From Actinospica robiniae DSM 44927 (GTDB lineage: Bacteria > Actinomycetota > Actinomycetes > Streptomycetales > Catenulisporaceae), in assembly GCF_000504285.1 (NCBI RefSeq), contig NZ_KI632511.1, positions 5,562,154 to 5,626,153 on the forward strand: a DNA stretch of 64,000 nucleotides, written 5' to 3'. The notes below the pieces were generated by a model that saw only the letters and a program-made list of their open reading frames with translations, was not told the origin of the DNA and ran no database searches. This document shows positions 16,664-25,996 of the stretch, piece by piece. How positions within the stretch are numbered: the stretch's first letter is position 1; every line of letters starts with the position of its first letter. The position numbers and the translations under genes are program-made.

Positions 16664-16726
16664 CCAGGGGCGGAGCCCCCTGGCGTGGGGGTGTGGGGGC
16701 CGGGCCCCCACTGCGAACAGCGCAGT
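16664..16726. repeat. tandem array of three GC-rich hairpins
   Basis: Three hairpins follow one another: CCAGGGG/CCCCTGG (16664-16683), GTGGGGGC/GCCCCCAC (16693-16711) and ACTGCG/CGCAGT (16710-16726). The first resembles a GC-rich palindrome that recurs between genes in many Streptomyces genomes. Together they lie just past the groEL stop and may act as terminator or mRNA stabiliser. Confidence 0.55.
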
Positions 16727-16767
16727 GGACCCGAACCCCCGCAACCGCAGCCTGGCGCTGGGACTAA

Positions 16768-18522
<1,755 letters not shown>

Positions 18523-18549
18523 TTAGCACTCTCCCCCCGAGAGTGCAAG
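18523..18549 (-). promoter_or_regulatory. CIRCE operator 2 (HrcA site)
   Basis: TTAGCACTC, 9-nt spacer, GAGTGCAAG. The left arm is a perfect match to the HrcA consensus. It lies 9 bp beyond the first CIRCE, giving a tandem arrangement known for actinomycete groE genes. Confidence 0.92.
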
Positions 18550-18570
18550 CCGCAGGGCAAAGAGAACGGA

Positions 18571-18594
18571 GGCGGGTTCCCACCGGAACCCGCC
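18571..18594 (-). terminator. cold-shock gene terminator
   Basis: GGCGGGTTCC, loop CACC, GGAACCCGCC: a perfect 10-bp stem, followed on the minus strand by a pyrimidine-rich TCCGTTCTCTTT. It lies 31 nt past the stop of the cold-shock gene at 18626. Confidence 0.8.
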
Positions 18595-18625
18595 CCCGTC
18601 AAGGTGCGTGAGTGTCTCGCGCCGA

Positions 18626-18829
18626 CTACTGGATCGCTCGAACCATGTCGGCCTGCGGGCCCTTCTGGCCCTGCGAGATCTCGAACTCGACCCGCTGCCC
18701 CTCTTCGAGGCTGCGGTAACCGTCCATCTGGATCGCGCTGTAGTGGACGAAGACGTCCGCGCCACCGTCGACCGCGATGAAGCCGTAGCCCTTCTCCGCG
18801 TTGAACCACTTGACGGTGCCCTGAGCCAT
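18626..18829 (-). CDS. cold-shock protein, CspA family
   Basis: This 67-aa single-domain cold-shock protein has KGYGFI (RNP1) and DVFVHYSAI (RNP2) and the usual start [14 protein letters not shown]. It is an RNA chaperone/nucleic-acid-binding protein. The long AT-richer region upstream probably encodes an extended 5' leader, as in many csp mRNAs. It lies between groEL and the sulfur-carrier gene, the same order as in Streptomyces. Confidence 0.95.
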   Translation of the reverse strand: MAQGTVKWFNAEKGYGFIAVDGGADVFVHYSAIQMDGYRSLEEGQRVEFEISQGQKGPQADMVRAIQ

Positions 18830-19228
18830 GCTTACTCCCTGTTGCCGCCCTGCTCACCCTGCTCGGTCCCGCACACCGCGAGACCGGGGTCGTACGTCCC
18901 CCGCCCCATGTACACAACAGGGTCGGTGATGACTGCTTCTTCGTTCCGCTCGGCCGAGCCTCGCCGAACTGTGCGACCGGCGCTGAGATTATCCTTAACC
19001 ACCAGGCAAGCAACAGGTCATTGCGCAAATCCGCCCGTGGTACGGACCTCCGCCAAACCGGGATGAACAACATCTCAATCGGACATAATCTCGTCCGCTT
19101 GGTGAAACTGTAATCGGACGGTTACTGATCATCTCACCGGTTGGACGGCCGAACACTCTACGCCGACCGTCCGCCGGATCGCGCACCGGCCCCCCTGCTT
19201 CACGGCGCGCACCGCCCCGGCCTCGGGC
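18830..19228 (-). promoter_or_regulatory. 399-bp region with csp promoters and long leader
   Basis: Two candidate minus-strand promoters are visible: TTGCTT (19013-19008), 16 bp, TAATCT (18991-18986); and TTACAG (19113-19108), 17 bp, GATTAT (19090-19085). Either gives a 5' leader of roughly 150-250 nt before the csp ATG at 18829, as expected for cold-shock mRNAs. No gene was found in the region. Confidence 0.45.
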
Positions 19229-19507
19229 TCAGCAGCCGCCGGCGACGGCCGGGATGATGGAGAGCTTCGCGCCCTCGCCGGTCGCGGTGGCCAGACCGTC
19301 GGCGAAGCGCACGTCGTCGTCGTCCACGTACACGTTGACGAACCGGCGCAGCTTGCCGGCGTCGTCGAGCAGCCGGGCGCGCAGGCCTGGGTGGTTCACC
19401 TCGAGGTCCTCGATGACCTCGGCCAGCGTGGCGCCCTGCGCGGTGACCTCGGCGGAGCCGGCGGTGTAGGTGCGCAGGATGGTGGGGATGCGGACGGTCA
19501 CGGCCAT
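19229..19507 (-). CDS. MoaD/ThiS-family sulfur carrier, CysO-like, with GGC tail
   Basis: The 92-aa ubiquitin-like protein (RIPTILRTYTAGSAEVTAQG... NVYVDDDDVRF... SIIPAVAGG) resembles CysO, the thiocarboxylate sulfur donor for cysteine synthesis in mycobacteria. It ends GGC instead of GG, so the last cysteine would have to be removed before the terminal glycine could be activated, as known for sulfur carriers processed by JAMM proteases. No such protease or CysM lies in the window. It follows thrC on the same strand, but a strong hairpin between them suggests a separate transcript. Confidence 0.85.
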   Translation of the reverse strand: MAVTVRIPTILRTYTAGSAEVTAQGATLAEVIEDLEVNHPGLRARLLDDAGKLRRFVNVYVDDDDVRFADGLATATGEGAKLSIIPAVAGGC

Positions 19508-19591
19508 GGACGGGCCTCTCTTCTCCTCGAGCGGAGCCGGACGGGATGTCGGCGGATGCTACAGCCGCGCGGCGTCGGACGGCGCGCGGAA

Positions 19592-19620
19592 CGGCGGCGC
19601 GGTCGGGGACCGCGCCGCCG
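19592..19620 (-). terminator. thrC terminator
   Basis: CGGCGGCGCGGTC, loop GGG, GACCGCGCCGCCG: a perfect 13-bp stem, starting 6 nt after the thrC stop codon on the minus strand. Confidence 0.8.
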
Positions 19621-19626
19621 GGGGGA

Positions 19627-20904
19627 TCAGGAGCGCGCGGAGCGGAACGCGGCCAGGCTCGGCGCGATGGTCGCGGTCACGCCGGCGCCGGCCACCGCGT
19701 CCAGAGTCTTGAGGCCGTCGCCGGAGTTGATCACGACGGTCTGCGCCGACGGGTCCAGCGTGCCAGCCTCGAGCAGCTTGCGCAGCACGCCGACGGTGAC
19801 GCCGCCCGCGGGCTCGGCGAACACGCCCTCGGTGCGGGCCAGCAGCCGGATCGCGTCCACCACCTGCTCGTCCGAGACCGACTCCACCGCGCCGCCGGTG
19901 CGCCGGGCGATGTCCAGCACGTACGGGCCGTCCGCCGGGTTCCCGATGGCCAGCGACTTGGCGATGGTGTCCGGCCGCACCGGCTGGACCACCTCGTGCC
20001 CGTCCCGGTAGGCCGCGGCCACCGGCGAGCAGCCGTCCGCCTGCGCGCCGAAGATCTTGTAGGGGCGCTCCTCCACCAGGCCGAGCGCGATCAGCTCCTT
20101 GAAGCCCTTGTCGATCTTCGTCAGCTGCGATCCGGAGGCCACCGGGATCACGATCTGCTCCGGCAGCTGCCAGCCGAGCTGCTCGGCGATCTCGTAGGCC
20201 AGGGTCTTGGAGCCCTCAGCGTAGTAAGGACGCAGATTCACGTTGACGAAGCCCCAGCCCTCGCCGACCTCGTCCCCGATCAGCTCCGAGCAGAACCGGT
20301 TGACCTCGTCGTAGGTGCCGTCGATGGCGATCAGCTCGCCCTCGTAGACCCCGGCCATCACGATCTTGCCCGCCTCCAGGCCGGCCGGGACGAACACGCA
20401 CGAGTCCAGTCCGGCCCGGGCCGCCGCGGCGCCCACCGCGCCGGCCAGGTTGCCGGTGGAGGAGCAGGACAGGGTGGTGAAGCCGAAGGTGCGGGCCGCC
20501 TCCAGGGCGATCGCCACGACCCGGTCCTTGAAGGAGTGGGTCGGGTTGCCGGAGTCGTCCTTGATGTGCAGGGAGCGCAGGCCCAGCTCGCGGGCCAGGT
20601 TCTCGGCGCGCACCAGCCGGGTCCAGCCCGGGTTCAGGTTGGGCTTGGACGCCACGTCGGCGGGCACCGGCAGCAGCGGGGCGTAGCGCCAGATGGAGGC
20701 CGGGCCCGACTCGATCAGCTCCCGGGTGACCGGGGCGCGGCCGGCGGCGTGGAAGTCGTAGGCGACCTCGAGCGGGCCGAAACACTCCACACAGACATAC
20801 TGCGGACCGAGCGGGACGCGGGCGCCGCACTCCCGGCAGGACAGGGCTACGGCGGGACCGAACGCGGCAGAGGTGGCGGGGGCGTCGAGCTGGATCGTGG
20901 ACAT
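19627..20904 (-). CDS. thrC: threonine synthase
   Basis: The 425-aa PLP enzyme of fold type II has the PLP lysine in NPTHSFKDR and the glycine-rich SCSSTGNLAGAVGAAAA. Its N terminus has two CxxC pairs (CREC and CVEC), a zinc-ribbon-like knob seen in related threonine synthases. It converts O-phosphohomoserine to threonine. It is preceded by a SAM riboswitch (20922-21051) only 17 nt from the ATG, so threonine synthesis here is expected to respond to S-adenosylmethionine, the branch-point product competing for phosphohomoserine. Confidence 0.95.
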   Translation of the reverse strand: MSTIQLDAPATSAAFGPAVALSCRECGARVPLGPQYVCVECFGPLEVAYDFHAAGRAPVTRELIESGPASIWRYAPLLPVPADVASKPNLNPGWTRLVRAENLARELGLRSLHIKDDSGNPTHSFKDRVVAIALEAARTFGFTTLSCSSTGNLAGAVGAAAARAGLDSCVFVPAGLEAGKIVMAGVYEGELIAIDGTYDEVNRFCSELIGDEVGEGWGFVNVNLRPYYAEGSKTLAYEIAEQLGWQLPEQIVIPVASGSQLTKIDKGFKELIALGLVEERPYKIFGAQADGCSPVAAAYRDGHEVVQPVRPDTIAKSLAIGNPADGPYVLDIARRTGGAVESVSDEQVVDAIRLLARTEGVFAEPAGGVTVGVLRKLLEAGTLDPSAQTVVINSGDGLKTLDAVAGAGVTATIAPSLAAFRSARS

Positions 20905-20921
20905 GCGGGCGAGGCCTTTCC

Positions 20922-21051
20922 CTCATCTTCCCCGCCGACTGTCGACGGGCCGGATTTGGCACCTGCTCCCAGGCCGGGCCTCGCGAATGCGGGGGGTCCT
21001 GGGCGGTTGCCGGAGCTTCGTCGGGCCGTACCCTCTGCTCCTCTGGATGAG
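20922..21051 (-). ncRNA. SAM-I (S-box) riboswitch
   Basis: On the minus strand the P1 arms CTCATC (21051-21046) and GATGAG (20927-20922) enclose the S-box core: AGAGGG, GGCCCGACGAAGC, CGGCAACC, then GGTGCCAAATCC (20963-20952). The order and spacing match SAM-I. P1 ends 17 nt before the thrC ATG, and the likely ribosome-binding site GGAAAGG directly follows or overlaps P1, so control of translation initiation is more likely than a terminator; no separate terminator hairpin fits in the gap. Confidence 0.9.
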
Positions 21052-21146
21052 CTGTACTTATGTAGTTGTGGTGAGGCTGACTCTCACTGTACCCGACCGG
21101 TGGTCGGGAGTTTGCCCCTGTCCGCATGGGGAGATAGTCAGTAATC

Positions 21147-22616
21147 ATGTCGGTCTCGGCACAATCACCCAGTGTCTCCACCTCCGCCGCCCGCGCCGGA
21201 GTCCTGCTGGCCTCGAACCGCGGGCCGGTCTCCTTCGCGCGCGGCGAGGACGGCCACCTGGCCGCGAAACGCGGCGGCGGCGGCCTGGTCTCCGGCCTCT
21301 CGTCCATCTCCGCCGGTCCCGGCGAGATCGTCTGGGTCTGCTCGGCCCTCTCGGACGGCGACCGCGAGGCCGCCGGCCGCTCCCCCGGGGGACGATTGGA
21401 CCGTTCGGGTCTGTTCGACCAGGGCGGCGCGGCGGTGCGGATGCTCGCACCCGACCCCGAGGTCTTCCACGACGCCTATAACGGAGTGGCCAACTCCACG
21501 CTCTGGTTCATCCAGCATCTGCTCTACGCCACCCCGACCAATCCGGCCTTCGGCCCGGAGTTCCGCCGGCAGTGGGCTTCGTTCGAGGCCTACAACCGGG
21601 ACTTCGCCGAGGCGCTGGCCGGGGAGGCGGCGGAGGGAGCCAGGGTCCTGATCCAGGACTACCACCTGTGCCTGGCCCCCAAGCTGCTCCGGGACCTGCG
21701 GCCGGACCTGCGGATCGGCCACTTCTCGCACACCCCGTGGGCTCCGCCGGACTACTTCCGGCTGCTGCCGGACAAGGTGGCCGCCGAGGTGCTCGAGGGC
21801 ATGCTCGGCGCGGACCGGGTCTGCTTCCTGACCCGGCGCTGGGCCGAGGCGTTCGCAGACTGCTGCGAACACGTGCTCGGCCGCCGCCCCGGGTCGGGCA
21901 CCCTGCGCGTACACGGCCTCGGCGTCGACGCGGCCGCCCTGCGCAAGCGCGCCGCCGCGGCCGACGTGGCCGCCCGGGAGAAGGAGCTGCGCGCCGCGGT
22001 CGGCCCCGACCGGCAGGTGATCGTGCGGGTGGACCGCACCGAGCTGTCGAAGAACATCGTGCGCGGACTCGAGGCGTACGCGCTGCTGCTGCGGGAGCAC
22101 CCGGAGTGGCGCGGCCGCGTCACGCACGTGGCCTTCGCCTACCCGAGCCGCACCGACCTGGCCGAGTACCGCGACTACACCGCGGCGGTGCAGCGGCTGG
22201 CCAAGGAGATCGAGGAGGAGTTCAGCACGCCCGACCTGCCGGACTGGCGGCCGCTGATCGTGCACGTGGAGGACGACTTCGCCCGCTCGCTCGCGGCGTA
22301 CCGGATGGCGGATGTGGCCGTGGTCAACCCGATCCGGGACGGGATGAACCTGGTGGCCAAGGAGATCCCGATCGTGGCCGCGGCGGCCGGCGGCGCCTGC
22401 ACGCTGGTGCTCTCGCACGAGGCCGGCGCGTGCGCGGAGCTCGGCGAGGCCGCGCTGACGATCAACCCGTACGACGTCTCGGCCACCGCCGCCGCTCTGC
22501 ACACGGCCCTGTCGCAGGACTCTGCCCGTCGCGCGGCCGACTGCGCCCGGCTGGCCGAGCTCGGCGGCGCCCTCCCGCCGCAGAAGTGGTTCGCCGACCA
22601 GCTCGAGGAGCTCTAG
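21147..22616 (+). CDS. GT20 protein, trehalose-6-phosphate synthase-like
   Basis: The 489-aa GT-B protein of family GT20 has the N-terminal SNRGP, QDYHL, SHTPWAPPDYFRLLP and the C-terminal DGMNLVAKE with the donor-diphosphate region. The usual donor-binding motif V.RLDYTKG is changed to VRVDRTELSKNIVRGLEAY, as in the actinomycete branch that includes the pseudoglycosyltransferase VldE/ValL. It probably makes trehalose-6-phosphate or a related disaccharide, but substrate choice is open. No phosphatase (otsB) is adjacent. It is divergent from thrC, in a gene order typical of Streptomyces. Confidence 0.85.
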   Translation: MSVSAQSPSVSTSAARAGVLLASNRGPVSFARGEDGHLAAKRGGGGLVSGLSSISAGPGEIVWVCSALSDGDREAAGRSPGGRLDRSGLFDQGGAAVRMLAPDPEVFHDAYNGVANSTLWFIQHLLYATPTNPAFGPEFRRQWASFEAYNRDFAEALAGEAAEGARVLIQDYHLCLAPKLLRDLRPDLRIGHFSHTPWAPPDYFRLLPDKVAAEVLEGMLGADRVCFLTRRWAEAFADCCEHVLGRRPGSGTLRVHGLGVDAAALRKRAAAADVAAREKELRAAVGPDRQVIVRVDRTELSKNIVRGLEAYALLLREHPEWRGRVTHVAFAYPSRTDLAEYRDYTAAVQRLAKEIEEEFSTPDLPDWRPLIVHVEDDFARSLAAYRMADVAVVNPIRDGMNLVAKEIPIVAAAAGGACTLVLSHEAGACAELGEAALTINPYDVSATAAALHTALSQDSARRAADCARLAELGGALPPQKWFADQLEEL

Positions 22617-22617
22617 G

Positions 22618-22648
22618 GGCTGCGCGGCCTGATGTCCGCCGCGCAGCC
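22618..22648. terminator. bidirectional terminator
   Basis: GGCTGCGCGGC, 9-nt loop, GCCGCGCAGCC: a perfect 11-bp stem between the convergent GT20 and VOC genes, starting two bases after the GT20 stop. Confidence 0.8.
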
Positions 22649-22658
22649 GAGCAGGCTT

Positions 22659-23039
22659 TCACAGCTGCTTGATGCGGGCCCTGAGCAGGCAGAACTCGTT
22701 GCCCTCCGGGTCGGCGAGCACGTGCCAGTGCTCCTCGCCGGTCTGCCCGATCTCGGCCGGACGCGCCCCGAGCGCGAGCAGCCGCTCGAGCTCGGCGGCC
22801 TGGTCCCGGTCGGTGGGGTTCACGTCGATGTGCAGCCGGGACTTGCCCGGCTCCGGCTCGTCCCGCTTGCTCAGGAAGAGCGTCGGCTGCGCGCCGCCGA
22901 AGCCCTCCGGCGACCCGATCTCGATGCTGCCGTCCTCCTCCCGGCCGAGCACGACGAAGTCCAGGACCTCGCACCAGAACCGCGCCAGCACCTCCGGATC
23001 CCGGCAACCGAGTACGACCTCGCCGATGCGGCACGCCAT
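22659..23039 (-). CDS. VOC-family (glyoxalase-like) protein
   Basis: The 126-residue protein has two beta-alpha-beta-beta-beta modules (VVLGCRDPEVLARFWCEVLDF and HWHVLADPEGNEFCLL), the vicinal-oxygen-chelate fold with the usual C-terminal DPEGNEF. ATG 23039 is preferred because GAAGG lies six bases before it; a GTG one codon earlier is possible. Such single-domain proteins in actinomycetes are of unknown specific function; some bind or modify antibiotics. Nothing nearby points to a substrate. Confidence 0.85.
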   Translation of the reverse strand: MACRIGEVVLGCRDPEVLARFWCEVLDFVVLGREEDGSIEIGSPEGFGGAQPTLFLSKRDEPEPGKSRLHIDVNPTDRDQAAELERLLALGARPAEIGQTGEEHWHVLADPEGNEFCLLRARIKQL

Positions 23040-23284
23040 CACAGACCTTCTTTCGGGGGACGATCAGTTCACTTCGATCGACCATAGCCTCGGGGCCACG
23101 ACCGCGGCGTGATCCCGGCCGACCGGGTCATTCGGGCGAAATCCACAAGAACACCACTTTTCGATGGCAATCGTTCACTCCGCACCGGATCGGCGCCTTC
23201 GTGCGGAGCGCGGTTCCGATCCGGAGGTTGGTTAGACTCGCGTCACCCCGTCAGCCCACGTCAGCAGGAGAGTTCCCTTCCGCG

Positions 23285-23923
23285 ATGAGCGAACTAGTCT
23301 TCTTCACCGGGACCATGGACTGCGGCAAGTCCACCCTCGCCCTGCAGATGGACCACAACCGGTCCGCGCGCGGACGGCGCGGGGTGGTGTTCACCCGGGA
23401 CGACCGGGCCGGGGAAGGTGTGCTCTCCAGCCGGCTCGGCCTGTCGACCGCGGCGGTGGAGGTACGGCCGGGGATCGACCTCTACGGGTACGTCAACGGG
23501 ATCCTGGCGGCCGACCCGGAGATCGACTACGTGATCTGCGACGAAGCGCAGTTCCTCGAACCGGCGCAGGTCGAGCAGCTCGCGCTGGTGGTGGACGAGC
23601 TGCACCTGGACGTGTTCGCGTTCGGCATCACGACCGACTTCCGCACCCGGCTCTTCCCGGGCTCGCAGCGGCTGATCGAGCTCGCCGACCGGATCGAGAT
23701 ACTGCAGGTCGAGACGCTGTGCTGGTGCGGGGCGCGGGCCACGCACAACGCGCGCACGGTCGACGGCTCGATGGTGGTCGAGGGCGAGCAGAAGGTCGTG
23801 GGGGACGTGGGGCGGCAGGCGGCCGTGAGCTACGAGGTGCTCTGCCGGCTGCACCACCGGCAGAAGCAGGCGCAGAACTCCACCGCGGCCGCGGGCCGGC
23901 GGATCGGCGGGTTCGCGGGCTGA
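23285..23923 (+). CDS. tdk: thymidine kinase
   Basis: The 212-aa type II thymidine kinase has Walker A GTMDCGKS at residues 8-15 and Walker B CDEAQF. The lasso and zinc-site region is ETLCWCGARATHNARTVDG; only a CxC pair is present there, with the late LCRLHHR possibly giving the other ligands. It phosphorylates thymidine for salvage. A TAGACT -10-like element lies at 23233-23238. The ATG at 23285 has AGGAGAG somewhat far upstream (about 14 nt). It is a stand-alone gene. Confidence 0.92.
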   Translation: MSELVFFTGTMDCGKSTLALQMDHNRSARGRRGVVFTRDDRAGEGVLSSRLGLSTAAVEVRPGIDLYGYVNGILAADPEIDYVICDEAQFLEPAQVEQLALVVDELHLDVFAFGITTDFRTRLFPGSQRLIELADRIEILQVETLCWCGARATHNARTVDGSMVVEGEQKVVGDVGRQAAVSYEVLCRLHHRQKQAQNSTAAAGRRIGGFAG

Positions 23924-23941
23924 CGGGTGGCCGAGCGCCCG

Positions 23942-24205
23942 CTACCCCCGGGCCTCGCGGCGGGCGTCGCGGATCCGGCGCAGCCTGGTCACCACCGCGG
24001 GCCGGTAGGCCAGTGCGTCCGGGTCGTCCAGCAGGGCATTGAGTATCTGGTAGTAGCTCGTCGCGGAGATCCCGAACCTCGCGCGGATCGCCTCCTCCTT
24101 CGCGCCGGCGTGTTTCCATTGCCTCAGCTCGAAATCCAGCACGGCGCGTTCGCGGGCGCCCGGTCGCGCGACGGCCGGATCCGCGGCGGGCTCCTCGCTG
24201 TCCAT
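23942..24205 (-). CDS. DUF3263 family protein
   Basis: This small 87-aa protein has the pattern of DUF3263: REAVLDFE-like (RERAVLDFELRQWKHAGAKEEAIRARFGISATSYYQILNALLD), a predicted helix-turn-helix, followed by a basic C terminus. Members are common in actinobacteria and look like small DNA-binding proteins, but no function is established. It is convergent with tdk and divergent from nagA. Confidence 0.82.
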   Translation of the reverse strand: MDSEEPAADPAVARPGARERAVLDFELRQWKHAGAKEEAIRARFGISATSYYQILNALLDDPDALAYRPAVVTRLRRIRDARREARG

Positions 24206-24318
24206 ATCGGAACCCTAGTCCCGCGAGCGGCCCCGCCGGGGCCGCGACGGGCCCGGCGCGCGAGGCGTGCGCGCCGCCTGCGATCCGGGCCTCCGAGACA
24301 GGACGAGTCGAGATCCGC

Positions 24319-24334
24319 TATGGTCTATACCACT
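24319..24334 (+). promoter_or_regulatory. DasR-responsive element before nagA
   Basis: TATGGTCTATACCACT matches the dre consensus ACTGGTCTAGACCACT at 13 of 16 positions, including the TGGT...ACCA core. It ends 23 bp before the nagA ATG, a repressing position. Confidence 0.85.
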
Positions 24335-24357
24335 AAGCCGTCCCGAAGAAGGTAACC

Positions 24358-25530
24358 ATGCCCTCGCTTCTGTTGCGCAACGCTCGACTGGTCCTGCCCG
24401 GTGCGATAGTCGAGGGCGGCTGGGTTTGCGTGCAGGACGGGCAGATCACCGCCGTAAGCGCTATCCCGGGCGAGCCGGAGCCCGCGGTCGGCCCGGAGAC
24501 CGAGGTGCGCGACCTCGGCGGCCACTACCTGGTTCCCGGCTTCGTGGACATGCACGTGCACGGCGGCGGCGGGGCGGCCTTCTCGGCCGGGCAGGCGGAT
24601 CAGGCGCTGGTGGCGGCCCGCTTCCACCTCGGGCACGGCACCACCACGATCGTCGCCTCCACCGTCACCTCCGAGCTCTCAGTCCTCGAACACCACATCG
24701 GCGAGCTCTCCGGCCTGGTCCAGGACGGGGTGCTGGCCGGTCTGCACCTCGAGGGCCCGTTCATCTCGAAGGACCGCTGCGGCGCGCACGACCCGGACCT
24801 GCTGCGGGCCCCGGCCCGGGAGGACCTGGAGCGGCTGCTGCGGGCGGGCCGCGGGAGTGTGCGCATGGTCACACTCGCGCCCGAGCTCGACAACGGCATG
24901 GACGCGGTCCGGCTGCTGACCGAGGCCGGGGTGATCGCGGCGGTCGGGCACACCGACGCGACCTACGACCAGACCCGGCAGGCGATCGAGCTCGGCGCGC
25001 CGGTCGGCACACACGTGTTCAACGCCATGCGGCCGGTGCACCACCGCGAGCCCGGCCCGGTCACCGCCCTGCTGGAGCAGGAGCAGGTGATCGGCGAGGT
25101 CGTCAACGACGGCATACACGTGCACCCCTCGGTGGTCAGCCTGATGTTCTCGGCGGCCGGGGCGCACCGGGTGGCGCTGATCACCGACGCGATGGCGGCC
25201 GCGGGCATGCCCGACGGCGAGTACCCGCTCGGCCCGCTCACGGTGCGGGTGCGCGACGGGGAGGCGAGGCTGGCCGAAGGGGACTCGCTCGCCGGGTCCA
25301 CCCTCACCATGGACGCCGCGCTGCGCAACACCGTGCACCTGGCCGGCGTCCCGCTCGCGGACGCGGTCATCTCCGCATCGCTGACGCCGGCGCGGGCTCT
25401 GGGCCTCGCGGACCGGATCGGCAGCATCGAGGTGGGCAAGCAGGCCGACCTCGTGGTCCTGGACCAGGACCTGCGCGTGCAGGCGGTACTCCGAAACGGT
25501 GAAGGGGTTGACACCGCCTCACCCGTCTAG
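24358..25530 (+). CDS. nagA: N-acetylglucosamine-6-phosphate deacetylase
   Basis: The 390-aa amidohydrolase has the metal motif VDMHVHGGGG, LEGPFIS, GHTDA, THVFNAMRPVHHREPG and ITDAMAAAG, all typical of NagA. It deacetylates GlcNAc-6-phosphate, the product of the PTS encoded at 11.5-16.6 kb. A dre site lies directly upstream, placing it in the DasR regulon; its pathway product leads to glucosamine-6-phosphate, the DasR ligand. The usual neighbour nagK is absent. AAGAAGG lies six bases before the ATG. Confidence 0.94.
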   Translation: MPSLLLRNARLVLPGAIVEGGWVCVQDGQITAVSAIPGEPEPAVGPETEVRDLGGHYLVPGFVDMHVHGGGGAAFSAGQADQALVAARFHLGHGTTTIVASTVTSELSVLEHHIGELSGLVQDGVLAGLHLEGPFISKDRCGAHDPDLLRAPAREDLERLLRAGRGSVRMVTLAPELDNGMDAVRLLTEAGVIAAVGHTDATYDQTRQAIELGAPVGTHVFNAMRPVHHREPGPVTALLEQEQVIGEVVNDGIHVHPSVVSLMFSAAGAHRVALITDAMAAAGMPDGEYPLGPLTVRVRDGEARLAEGDSLAGSTLTMDAALRNTVHLAGVPLADAVISASLTPARALGLADRIGSIEVGKQADLVVLDQDLRVQAVLRNGEGVDTASPV

Positions 25531-25780
25531 GCGATACGGCACGTTCTCTTTCCAGTGAATCTCCACGACCGGCCGCACCCTCGATATCTACCAAAAGGGT
25601 GACAACCGGGACAAAGCCACCCGATTGACGGTTTTAAGGTGGGATCCACCTTGAAAGAATCACTGGTGAACGTGCCAACCGTTTTCATTCTCAACGCCGC
25701 GCTCGGCGTGGCTTCTCGTGAACGGACGGCACGCCCTACGACCCACCGAGGTTCGTGCGTCTGTGTAGAGGAGCAAAATC
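25531..25780 (+). promoter_or_regulatory. smeA upstream region with two palindromes
   Basis: The 250-bp gap is less GC-rich than its flanks. It contains AAGGTGG-GAT-CCACCTT (25636-25652), a perfect 17-bp dyad just after a TTGACG (25625-25630), and ACGCCG-CGCT-CGGCGT (25694-25709). The WhiA-type motif GACAC is not in the gap; the nearest copy is at 25510-25514 inside the nagA end. The regulator is not identified. Confidence 0.45.
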
Positions 25781-25975
25781 ATGATCCTGTCGGTTTCGGG
25801 GGTCCTCCTGCTGGGGGTCATCGTCTTCATCCTGTTCCGCAAGGACGGGCTGAAGGTGTCGCACCTGATCGTGTGCATGATGTTCGGGTTCTACCTGGCT
25901 TCGACCTCGCTCGCCTCGTCGATCCGCAACAGCACGGACTCGATCGCCGGCTTCATCAGCGGCCTGCACTTCTAG
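25781..25975 (+). CDS. smeA: small sporulation membrane protein SmeA
   Basis: The 64-residue protein has two membrane helices (VSGVLLLGVIVFILF and LIVCMMFGFYLASTSLA) joined by a short basic loop and a polar C terminus, the same size and layout as Streptomyces SmeA. It directly precedes an SffA-like FtsK/SpoIIIE ATPase by 21 nt, the hallmark of the smeA-sffA operon. In Streptomyces SmeA sends SffA to sporulation septa. AGAGGAG precedes the ATG at 25781. Identification rests on size, topology and pairing. Confidence 0.88.
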   Translation: MILSVSGVLLLGVIVFILFRKDGLKVSHLIVCMMFGFYLASTSLASSIRNSTDSIAGFISGLHF

Positions 25976-25996
25976 CTGGAGCGAGGCCGAAGATCC

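Noticed and set aside
25510-25514. GACAC (WhiA-type motif) upstream of smeA
   Set aside because: It lies inside the nagA coding end about 270 bp from smeA, and a 5-bp motif is expected by chance.
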